DNA of 39,455 nucleotides, taken from NCBI GenBank assembly GCA_009693865.1, contig SHWL01000025.1, forward strand, positions 1-39,455. The letters are read 5' to 3'. Position 1 is the stretch's first letter. Each line of letters opens with the position of its first letter. Under the pieces are notes generated by a model. That model saw nothing but the letters and a program-made list of their open reading frames with translations. It was not told where the DNA came from and did not search any database. This DNA comes from Acetobacteraceae bacterium (lineage in GTDB: Bacteria > Pseudomonadota > Alphaproteobacteria > Acetobacterales > Acetobacteraceae). The position numbers and the translations under genes are program-made. Positions 16,585 to 24,108 of the stretch are shown here, in pieces.

Positions 16585-19083
16585 ATGCCCATCGACATCG
16601 CCAGCGGCCTCCTGATCACCCGCAAGCCCGAGGACGAGACGCACGGCAATCACCTGCGCGCGCCGCTGATCGGCATCCGCGATCTGCGGCTGAAAGCGGG
16701 AGGCAAAAGCAGCATTTTCCATTTGCCGGAGAACGCGCCCGACCCCTCGACGGCGGAAAGCGGCGTCGAGAGCTTTAACTTCCTGCCCGAGCACGACACC
16801 TGCGACCTCGTCTTCGATATCGACAACCCCTACGATATCGTCGATCGCGCCCGCATCGAGATCTCGAAACGATTCGAGAAAAAGATTCTGTGGACGCTCG
16901 ACCTGGTCAAACTCGGACCGACGTGGATCCGTCACGGCGTGCACACGGTGAAATGGCCGGGACAGATCATCGCTGGGGCCGCCGCGATCCCCGGCACGAT
17001 CAAGGACGAGGCGACCGACCACGATCTGACCGCCGAGCCGCCGAAGACCGATGCCGCCGCCGATGCGCCCTTCCCCGACGGCTGGCTGACGCTGGAGCAC
17101 ACGCCCTACAAGCTGCGTCTGGTGCTGGAGAGCGACAAGCTGCCCGATTACCCGGCCGAGGCCTGGACGTATTTCCACATCATGCTCGAGAAGATCGAGA
17201 TCAAGCTTGGCCCGGAGGAAGCGATCCCGAGCGGTGGGGTCAACCCGACGCTGGACATGGAAAAGGCGGTGCGTAAACAGTTCACCACCGCCGACGACGG
17301 CTTCGCGGGCGCGCTGCCGGCGGACGGGGCCTCGGCGAAAATCTTTCTGCTGAGCAACAACTTCAAGCAGTCGGATGCTGAGTTCGCGCCGTTGAGCGTC
17401 GCCGACTTCAACACTTACAAGGCGCTTTGGGGCGACGGGCCGCGCATTCCGCTGCTCGCCAAACTGTGGATGCGCGCCGCCGACGGCTCCGAGGTCGATC
17501 TGGAGACCGCCGCCAAGGGGGCAAAGACGCTTGGACGGGCGAAATTCATGTGGGACTGGAAGGACCCGGATGAAGTCGCCACCACGCCGGACGCCGAGGC
17601 GGTGACCGTCATCGCCAACTCCCGCGCCTATTACAAGGACGGCACCGACGCGACGCGTCCGGCTGACGATCATACCTACCCCGAGGGCGATAACTGTCAT
17701 GTCGATCGCGGCGGCGGGCGCGGGCCGGCGGCGGCGGCGATCTTCCCGCCGCAACCTGGTTACGCGCCGAAAACGCCGCTGGATGCCGGAAAATTCCCCT
17801 TCGCGGTCGGCGCCACCGTCGTCGATCCGAAGAAGCGCAAATGGGCCGCGTTCAGCACCGGCTGGACCGATGGCGCGTTAAAGGGCCACACCGGCGTGCT
17901 GTTCCGTCCGACCCGCATGGCCGGGGACAATTTCATCGTCTCCGTGCAACTCGCCTGGGACTGGGACAAGGACGGGAAGTTCGTCACCGACATCGCCGAC
18001 AAGGATTTGAAGATCCCGGCCAAGATCACGAAAAAAACCGGTACGTTCGAGATATGGCGGCGCATCCAATTGTCACGATATATCCGCAAGACCGCCACCG
18101 TGCCGGCCTTCGCGAGCCATGCCGCCGTCGCCGCGTACTATTCCAAAGCGAACATCGACGTGCAGAACAAGGTGGCCGCGGCCGACAACTACCTGATGGC
18201 GGTGCACCACGACACGCCCGGAGGTACGCTAACCGACTATAACACCCTCGCCCGCGCGGCGCTGACGACGGCCGGCTACGACCTGTATAACGAGGGCGTC
18301 CTGGCGACCGCGACGGAGGATCACTCGTCGGTCCCGGCCGCGTTCAAGGTCGCGCCGTATGCGACGTTCGTGCGCCGCGTGCACAGTATTCATAATGCCC
18401 ACCCCGACGCCGATTTCACCGATGAGGCTGCGCTGCAAGGCACGACCGCCGACGGCCTGGCGACGGCGTTGGGGACGATGGCCGCCCTCCCCGCCGCGCC
18501 TGCCGGCCCGACGAAGGTGGCGATCGACGCGCGCCGAACCCGGTTGAACCAAACACAAACCTATCTGACGACGCAGGGCTATAAAACGCTGCGGCTTTAT
18601 TCCGCGACCGTCGAGGGCAAAATCAAAAACACCGCGGCAATGGATCTCGCCGAGAAGTATCCCGCGATCGATGGCAGCGGCACATCCGGCGCGAAGGCCA
18701 ATCCGGGAATCGTTGTCGTTCACTGGGAGTATTTACATAGTGGAACGAAGGAGTACATCGACGCCGGCAACCCCGACGACGACGGCCTGCGCGGGGCGGC
18801 GATCGATGCGGTAGGCCACACGCGCGACACAGTGGTTTTCGTTTTGTGGCGGCCGCTGATCCCGACCTTCGCGCACGAAATCGGCCACCATATGTTTCTG
18901 CCCCACACGAAGCCCCCGCACAGCGACGCCAACGCGTTGAAAGTGCACGACACGCTCGATCCGAAATGCCTGATGTCCTACCAGCCGGACAGGCATAGTT
19001 TCTGCGGTCTTTGCCTGTTGCGCCTGCGCGGCTGGGATAGCACGAACCTCGACGCGGATTCGACGAAGAACAAGAAACCATGA
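16585..19083 (+). CDS. Large protein with C-terminal metzincin zinc-protease domain
   Basis: Centre of the cassette, 832 residues. A metzincin signature lies near the C-terminus: HEIGHHMFLPH at 764-774, giving zinc ligands His764, His768 and His774 with catalytic Glu765, and a Met-turn CLMSY with Met797. A Cys-rich tail follows (FCGLC, Cys807 and Cys810, then LRLRGWD). The first 700 residues have no motif I recognise; they are mixed alpha/beta with Asp/Lys-rich loops and no signal peptide. A zinc endopeptidase acting outside the producer, or on a partner protein, is likely. A similar HEIGHH...CLMSY...FCGLC arrangement occurs, from memory, in proteins near type VI secretion loci. The ATG at 16585 is the only sensible start, 4 bases after the previous stop; the ribosome site is weak. 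Confidence 0.82.
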   Translation: MPIDIASGLLITRKPEDETHGNHLRAPLIGIRDLRLKAGGKSSIFHLPENAPDPSTAESGVESFNFLPEHDTCDLVFDIDNPYDIVDRARIEISKRFEKKILWTLDLVKLGPTWIRHGVHTVKWPGQIIAGAAAIPGTIKDEATDHDLTAEPPKTDAAADAPFPDGWLTLEHTPYKLRLVLESDKLPDYPAEAWTYFHIMLEKIEIKLGPEEAIPSGGVNPTLDMEKAVRKQFTTADDGFAGALPADGASAKIFLLSNNFKQSDAEFAPLSVADFNTYKALWGDGPRIPLLAKLWMRAADGSEVDLETAAKGAKTLGRAKFMWDWKDPDEVATTPDAEAVTVIANSRAYYKDGTDATRPADDHTYPEGDNCHVDRGGGRGPAAAAIFPPQPGYAPKTPLDAGKFPFAVGATVVDPKKRKWAAFSTGWTDGALKGHTGVLFRPTRMAGDNFIVSVQLAWDWDKDGKFVTDIADKDLKIPAKITKKTGTFEIWRRIQLSRYIRKTATVPAFASHAAVAAYYSKANIDVQNKVAAADNYLMAVHHDTPGGTLTDYNTLARAALTTAGYDLYNEGVLATATEDHSSVPAAFKVAPYATFVRRVHSIHNAHPDADFTDEAALQGTTADGLATALGTMAALPAAPAGPTKVAIDARRTRLNQTQTYLTTQGYKTLRLYSATVEGKIKNTAAMDLAEKYPAIDGSGTSGAKANPGIVVVHWEYLHSGTKEYIDAGNPDDDGLRGAAIDAVGHTRDTVVFVLWRPLIPTFAHEIGHHMFLPHTKPPHSDANALKVHDTLDPKCLMSYQPDRHSFCGLCLLRLRGWDSTNLDADSTKNKKP

Positions 19084-19096
19084 ACGAAACCCCGCC

Positions 19097-20527
19097 ATGA
19101 TCGAGATCTCGCTGACCCCCGGACCCGACGCGCTGCCCGGCGGGATGTGCCCGGTCCATGTGACGATCCGTAATGACGGGCCCGAGGTGGAAATCGACAA
19201 CCCCGCGGCCCTGCTCCATTTGCCACGCTGGCGCGTGACCCGGCTTCCGGACGGCGTGCCTCAGGACTTAGGCAACTGGCAAAACTTCCTCCCGCCGGAG
19301 GGCCAGACGCCGCGAATCGTGCTCGCACCAGGCGCGTCGTGGGAAGCAACCGTGATGCTGCGCCTGCCCGCGCGCGATATCGTCCCGGACGAGTGGGAAG
19401 CCATCCTGGTGATCGACACTCCGGCCGGCGACGCCGAGAGTGAACCCTGCGTGCTGCGCATCCAGGACTGGCAAATCGTCGCCGGCCACGCCGGGTATGG
19501 CCGCTCGGCGGAGGGAAACGCGGAAGGCGACGTCCTGTTGCTGCAAGGGTGCGAAGGTGGCGCGATGCTCTACCGCATGCCCTGGGGCGAGGATGAGTCG
19601 GACCGCTCAGGCCATGGCGGCGAGATGCCGGTGCCACTTCAGGCCGTCGGCGCGGATGCGAGCGATCCGCTGGTACCGGTGCGCGACGCCCCGTTCTGGC
19701 GTGACCCGGCGCGCTGGCTGCTCTGGCGGGAGGGAGCCGCGATCCACGCGGTGGATACCGTGCTCCGTCAGCAATCTTTAACTTTTCCCGCACCGCCCGA
19801 GGCAGTACTCCGTCCGGCATTGCAACCCGAGGGCGGGCCGATCGAACTGGCGGTGCTGGCTGCTGGGCGGATGCGGATCGATCTGACGCGCTTTCCACGC
19901 GACGCGGACGGGACGCCGTCCATTTCTGGGCATATTGACCTGCCAATGCCCGTCGCCGGTGGCGTGGTGGGCTTCGCGCCCGAGGGTGGGATGCTGCTCG
20001 GGCTGAGCGCGGACAGCGCGGGCGGCGTCGAGCTGTTGCTGCGCCGCGCCGGCACATTGCAACGCGCGGCGCTCGCGGGCGCGACCTTGGTCCCAAACGC
20101 GCCACCCGCCCTGAGCGTGCTTTACGATGGCTCGGCCGTCGTGGGCGCCCTGGTGCTGACGTCCACGGGTGTCGCGATTGCTCGCGCGCGGTTCGACGGC
20201 GTCACGATGGAGCCGGTCGGGGTAACGCAAATCGGCTTGGTCGAGGGCTCGATCGCTGAGGCCGCTCTGCTGCTCATCGCACCCCACGAACCACCGGCAC
20301 CGGACGAGGACGGGCACGCCCACGACGACGGCGCCGAACCACGCGCCGCGGTCGCGGTGCTCCGTCTCGAGGACGGCACGCTGATGAGCCTGACCGCCGA
20401 GGGCACGCTGTCGGCAACGACATTCGAAGCACCGCCGGTCTCTCCGCTGACCCTGGCCCCCGGAGGGCACTCCGCTTTCATTCTGGCCTATGACCCGCGG
20501 CTGGGGCCCTTCATGGCCGAGGCATGA
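19097..20527 (+). CDS. Beta-rich hypothetical protein with N-terminal Ig-like domain, paralogous to the next gene
   Basis: Fourth gene of the cassette, 476 residues. Residues 1 to about 125 look like an Ig-like or CARDB-type sandwich (MIEISLTPGPDALPGGMCPV...PGASWEATVMLRLPARDI). The remaining 350 residues are short beta-strand repeats rich in Gly/Ala/Val and are probably a propeller. This part is clearly related to the next protein: DPLVPVRDAPFWRDPARWLL here against DPMVPVRDGAFWKDPARWLL there, each followed by WREGAAIHAVDT/WREEAAIHAVDT. There is no signal peptide. A His/Asp-rich loop (DEDGHAHDDG) near residue 405 might bind metal. The stop overlaps the next ATG by four bases. Function unknown; immunity or substrate-recognition partner of the metzincin is possible. 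Confidence 0.72.
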   Translation: MIEISLTPGPDALPGGMCPVHVTIRNDGPEVEIDNPAALLHLPRWRVTRLPDGVPQDLGNWQNFLPPEGQTPRIVLAPGASWEATVMLRLPARDIVPDEWEAILVIDTPAGDAESEPCVLRIQDWQIVAGHAGYGRSAEGNAEGDVLLLQGCEGGAMLYRMPWGEDESDRSGHGGEMPVPLQAVGADASDPLVPVRDAPFWRDPARWLLWREGAAIHAVDTVLRQQSLTFPAPPEAVLRPALQPEGGPIELAVLAAGRMRIDLTRFPRDADGTPSISGHIDLPMPVAGGVVGFAPEGGMLLGLSADSAGGVELLLRRAGTLQRAALAGATLVPNAPPALSVLYDGSAVVGALVLTSTGVAIARARFDGVTMEPVGVTQIGLVEGSIAEAALLLIAPHEPPAPDEDGHAHDDGAEPRAAVAVLRLEDGTLMSLTAEGTLSATTFEAPPVSPLTLAPGGHSAFILAYDPRLGPFMAEA

Positions 20528-21597
20528 CGCCCAGGAGGGCTTTGCTCGGGATGCCGGCCGCATGGCTGGTGGCGCCCGCGAAGGCCGCCGGTACGATTTG
20601 GAACGAGGTCACGGGCGATGCTGGTTATGGCCTGCCGGTGGCGGGCGTCCAGCAGGGCGACGCGCTGCTGTCGCGACGGGAGGCGGGAGGCGGGCGGGCT
20701 CTGCTGCGCTGGCCTTGGGGCGACACCCTGGGCGACAATGCGCGGCCAGCCTTCGACGAAACCGCCGCGATCGCCACGCTCCCGCCGAACGCGACCGACC
20801 CAATGGTGCCGGTCCGCGACGGGGCGTTCTGGAAGGATCCGGCCCGCTGGCTGCTCTGGCGCGAAGAGGCGGCGATCCATGCGGTCGATACGTCAGGGCG
20901 GCGCCAGAAGCTCGTGCTCGATGCGCCTCCGGCGTCGCTCCTCCGTCCGGCGCTGCAACGCGAGGGGGGACCGGTGGAGGTTTATATCCTCGCGCGTGAC
21001 CGCCTTCGCGTGCTGCGAGCGCGGTTGCCGAGAGACGGCCGGGCCGCGGCACGGATAGAGGTCGCGACTGACCTGCCGCTCGCCGCCGGAGCGGGTTGCG
21101 CGGGATTCGCGCGGGACGGCCGCCCCGCTGTGGGGCTTTGGGCCATGGCGGCCGAGGAACTGACTTTGTTGCTGTTTCACGACGGCCACCTCCATCGCGC
21201 GGCGATCGGCGGTGTGCGTCCCCTCTCACCGCCCGCGTTCCTGGCGGACTCGAACGGCCCTCTCGTGGGCGTGGTGGTACAGAGCGCCTCCGGGATCGGA
21301 CTGGCGGAGACGGTGTTCGTGCCTGGGCGAGGGATTACGCTGACGCCTTTGGCGCCGCTTCGAAACGGCCGGAAGGCAGCGCTGGTTTATCGTCCCTGGG
21401 GCGCCGGCGCGCCGCGAGCCCATGTGGTCCTCGCCACCGAGGACGGAAGTTTCCACAGCCTCTCCCCGGGCGTCGCCCCCAGCCGGTTAACGCCACCAGC
21501 CCCTCCCGTGCGCCCGCTGGTGCTGGTGCCGGGCGGCCTCGGCGCGTTCTTACTGTGCTGCGATCCGATGACGGGACCGGAGATGGCGTCGGTCTGA
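20524..21597 (+). CDS. Exported beta-rich protein, paralogue of the preceding gene
   Basis: Last gene of the cassette, 357 residues. The N-terminus MTPRRALLGMPAAWLVAPA ending AKA/AG is a signal peptide, Sec or weak Tat (RRALLG). The rest matches the C-terminal propeller-like part of the upstream protein without its Ig-like domain, including the shared DP-VPVRD--FW-DPARWLLW block near residues 97-117, LRPALQ-EGGP and the closing pattern PLVLVPGGLGAFLL. Translation is coupled to the upstream gene by an ATGA overlap at 20524-20527. A strong hairpin follows 21 bases after the stop. One paralogue exported and one not suggests they meet the same ligand on opposite sides of the membrane; that is inference. 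Confidence 0.72.
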   Translation: MTPRRALLGMPAAWLVAPAKAAGTIWNEVTGDAGYGLPVAGVQQGDALLSRREAGGGRALLRWPWGDTLGDNARPAFDETAAIATLPPNATDPMVPVRDGAFWKDPARWLLWREEAAIHAVDTSGRRQKLVLDAPPASLLRPALQREGGPVEVYILARDRLRVLRARLPRDGRAAARIEVATDLPLAAGAGCAGFARDGRPAVGLWAMAAEELTLLLFHDGHLHRAAIGGVRPLSPPAFLADSNGPLVGVVVQSASGIGLAETVFVPGRGITLTPLAPLRNGRKAALVYRPWGAGAPRAHVVLATEDGSFHSLSPGVAPSRLTPPAPPVRPLVLVPGGLGAFLLCCDPMTGPEMASV

Positions 21598-21618
21598 GCG
21601 CGCCTTCAGAAACAGCGA

Positions 21619-21654
21619 CGCCCCGCCTGCTCGTTGCCACGAGCAGGCGGGGCG
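21619..21654. terminator. Bidirectional terminator hairpin
   Basis: A perfect inverted repeat of 16-base arms (CGCCCCGCCTGCTCGT and its complement) surrounds a 4-base loop TGCC. It lies between the convergent stops at 21597 and 21711. There is no T-run on either side, so it may act as a Rho-assisted or structure-only terminator, common in high-GC genomes. Confidence 0.75.
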
Positions 21655-21710
21655 CGGAACCTTGGTGACGGCGATCGACTGACCGCCGCCTATGACACTC
21701 GGGCGGACTC

Positions 21711-22811
21711 TTACAGGTTCGCCTGGAAGTCGACGTAGTCGGTGACCTTGTTATAGACCTGCAAACGGTTCCGTTGGCTGTCCGCGACGATGATCTGGTT
21801 GGTCTTCGGGTTGAAGTCCACCGCCGTCGGGAAGCAGAAGCGCCACATCGGCTCCAGACTATGGACCCGGCGATACGCCTTCATCATATCTGGGTTCGCG
21901 TCGCAGCTCTGCTGGCCCCACTTCGACATCACCTGGGCGTCGCCCACGAGATGGGTCAGCGAGTTACCCTCGGAGTCGAAGATGCAAACCCGATGGTTGC
22001 CCCAATCGGTGATGTAGATATCGCCATCGGGATCGACAGCGACATCGGTGGGATGATTGAGCACACCGGCCTTGGGATACTCGGTCTCCGGCACGCTTGA
22101 GACAAACGGGCCCAGGTAGGTCACGGCGAAGGCATTCGGCGCCGCCGGAATCGTTCCGTATTCACCGATCGACGACAGATATTTGCCGGAAGGCGACAAC
22201 TTCTGCACGCGGTGGTTCTTCCAGTCCGCGACATAGATGTTGCTGTCCTTGTCGAGCGTGATGCCCCACGGCTTGTTGAACTCGCCGTCGCCGCTGCCGC
22301 TGCTGCCGCACTGCGCCAACACCTTACCGTCCGGCGAAAACACCTGCAGGCGATCGTTGCCGCTGTCGACAACGATGACGTTGCCATTGCTTTCGCAGAC
22401 GATGCCCGATGGCCCCTTCAACTGACCTGGGCCACTGCCCGTCGTGCCCCACTTGCGAATGAACTTGCCGTCCCCGTCGAACACCGAAACGGTGTTCTGC
22501 CACTCGTCCGTCACGAACACGTTATTGCTCTTGTCCACCGCGACGCCGAACGGCCAGACGCCATGTCCGTCCGTTTCGCCATAGGTGCAGAACTCGGACA
22601 GCAACTCTTCGTCGCCAGGCCCGCCAACCGTGATCCGGTTCACCCGCATTCCGAAATTGTTTTCGTTGCCCCGATTGGCCACGTACAGGTCGCCGTCGTT
22701 GCCAAGGCACATCGTCTGCGGATAGTTGAACCCTGTTCCATTCGCCGCGCCGCGCCCAATCGCATGGCTCCAGTCGTACGCACGTCCCTTGACTACCGTT
22801 GTTAGCGCCAT
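21711..22811 (-). CDS. NHL-repeat six-bladed beta-propeller protein
   Basis: A 366-residue NHL propeller. Repeats are visible as GHGVWPFGVAVDKSNNVFVT, GPSGIVCESNGNVIVVDSG, KPWGITLDKDSNIYVADW, HPTDVAVDPDGDIYITDWGN and FPTAVDFNPKTNQIIVADSQ, each followed by N/D-R-(L/V)-Q-(V/K)-type strands. There is no signal peptide or membrane segment, so either it is cytoplasmic or it leaves by an unusual route. NHL propellers usually bind proteins or nucleic acid, or form lyase folds. The start at 22811 has GGGAGGG upstream. It is the last gene after the DUF1800 and DUF1501 genes on the same strand, with 129 bases holding two hairpins before it. No enzymatic role is evident. Confidence 0.9.
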   Translation of the reverse strand: MALTTVVKGRAYDWSHAIGRGAANGTGFNYPQTMCLGNDGDLYVANRGNENNFGMRVNRITVGGPGDEELLSEFCTYGETDGHGVWPFGVAVDKSNNVFVTDEWQNTVSVFDGDGKFIRKWGTTGSGPGQLKGPSGIVCESNGNVIVVDSGNDRLQVFSPDGKVLAQCGSSGSGDGEFNKPWGITLDKDSNIYVADWKNHRVQKLSPSGKYLSSIGEYGTIPAAPNAFAVTYLGPFVSSVPETEYPKAGVLNHPTDVAVDPDGDIYITDWGNHRVCIFDSEGNSLTHLVGDAQVMSKWGQQSCDANPDMMKAYRRVHSLEPMWRFCFPTAVDFNPKTNQIIVADSQRNRLQVYNKVTDYVDFQANL

Positions 22812-22839
22812 GGCGCCCTCCCATCAGATCCGGGTGTCG

Positions 22840-22916
22840 CCTTCCGCATGCCGGAAGGTCGTTCGCTCATCTCACATCGGCGGCTCCCGCTCCCCGGGCG
22901 CGAAAGCCCAGGGAGC
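22840..22916 (-). promoter_or_regulatory. Two hairpins between the DUF1501 and NHL genes
   Basis: In transcription order the first stem is 22889-22916 (11-base arms with one G-U pair, loop of 6). The second is 22840-22858 (CCTTCCG against CGGAAGG, loop of 5), ending about 29 bases before the NHL start. They could stabilise the upstream message, attenuate read-through, or set different levels of the two products. No T-run follows either. Confidence 0.5.
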
Positions 22917-22940
22917 AAGGCAGCTTTACGTGTCCGCCGG

Positions 22941-24074
22941 TTAGTTCAGGAACGCCGGCTGCTGGTAGGTGCCGTTCAGGATCGGCGCCGGATTCAGGTG
23001 CAGCCACTTGTCGAGAATGGTCGAGTAGATCTCACGGAAGTCCATGTTCGGATTGAGATCGCCCTGCACCAGTTTCCCGGCGTCGAGGGACGGCATGTCA
23101 CCGTAATGGCCACCCTTGACCTTGTCGCCGAGCACGAACGTCGCGCCAGCGGCCCCGTGATCCGTACCCGACCCGTTATCGCGCACGCGGCGGCCGAATT
23201 CCGAGAACATCAGGACGATCACGTTGTCCGATTTGTTCTGCGCCCGAAGGTCGGCCATGAACGCTTCAAGGCCAGAATTCACGTTGGCCCACAGGCCGGA
23301 ATGCAGCCCGGCCTGCCCCGCATGCGTGTCGAAGCTCCCGTAGTCGCAGTAGAACACCCGTGTCCCCAGATCGGCGCAATGCACCTGAGCGATGCCCTTC
23401 AGTTTGCGGCCGATGATGGTATCCGGATACTTCACGTCGGACTTGTACTTGATCGGTGCCGCCTTCAGGATATCGGCACCCAGAAGCGAATCCTGACCCG
23501 TGGTGCCGAGGTACTCCATCACGCCACTGCCCGGCTCCGGCGTGTACATCCGCGAGAAGCGATCCAGGATCGCCTGCCGCTGCGCCTTCTCCTGAATACC
23601 AGGCAGGAAGCCGTAGGTTTCGAGCGGGCCGGCCACGCAGGCCACCGGAACGCCAGGCACCGACAACGCCCGGAACAGAGATGGGCCGAAGCTGACGCAG
23701 GTGACCACGTTTTCCTTCTTGGGATCGAACTCGCGCACGACGCGGCCCAGCCAACCTTCGGTGCCGACTTTGTCGGCCTCGCAGGTGTGCCAGATGTCCA
23801 TCGAGCGGAAATGCGACCTCGGTGAGTCGAGGTAACCCACGCCGTGCATGATGGCGAGACTGCCCTCGTCCCAGAACTTCTTCATCGGCGCGAGATACGT
23901 CGGGAAGCCAAAGTCCTTGTCGAGTTGCAGTATCTGGTTGTCGCCGATCCCGACCGCCTTCCGGTTATCCCGGTACAGCGGGTTGTTGTACGGGATCACC
24001 GTGTTGAGGTAGTCGTTGCCGCCCGTGAGCTGCAGAACGACCAACACAGGATCCTTTTGTATGGCAGCAGACAT
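22941..24074 (-). CDS. DUF1501 family protein
   Basis: A 377-residue member of the DUF1501 family, distantly related to the alkaline phosphatase/sulfatase fold. Typical segments: VLVVLQLTGGNDYLNTVIPY near the N-terminus, GYLDSPRSHFRSMDIWHT, YGSFDTHAGQ (about 270) and VLMFSEFGRRVRDNGSGTDH (about 308-327), with Asp/His residues placed like metal ligands. I chose the ATG at 24074 because GGAGGA lies 6 bases upstream; an ATG at 24080 directly abuts that site. Most relatives carry a Tat signal, but none is seen here. It follows the DUF1800 gene by 34 bases, the usual gene pair. Biochemical function of the family is not established. Confidence 0.92.
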   Translation of the reverse strand: MSAAIQKDPVLVVLQLTGGNDYLNTVIPYNNPLYRDNRKAVGIGDNQILQLDKDFGFPTYLAPMKKFWDEGSLAIMHGVGYLDSPRSHFRSMDIWHTCEADKVGTEGWLGRVVREFDPKKENVVTCVSFGPSLFRALSVPGVPVACVAGPLETYGFLPGIQEKAQRQAILDRFSRMYTPEPGSGVMEYLGTTGQDSLLGADILKAAPIKYKSDVKYPDTIIGRKLKGIAQVHCADLGTRVFYCDYGSFDTHAGQAGLHSGLWANVNSGLEAFMADLRAQNKSDNVIVLMFSEFGRRVRDNGSGTDHGAAGATFVLGDKVKGGHYGDMPSLDAGKLVQGDLNPNMDFREIYSTILDKWLHLNPAPILNGTYQQPAFLN

Positions 24075-24108
24075 ATTCATTCCTCCGTACCCGTCAGGGT
24101 TGTAGATG

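Noticed and set aside
14901-21597. Type VI secretion or contractile-injection structural locus
   Set aside because: I looked for VgrG, Hcp, PAAR, sheath, baseplate and ClpV-like sequences and found none; only possible effector-side genes are present.
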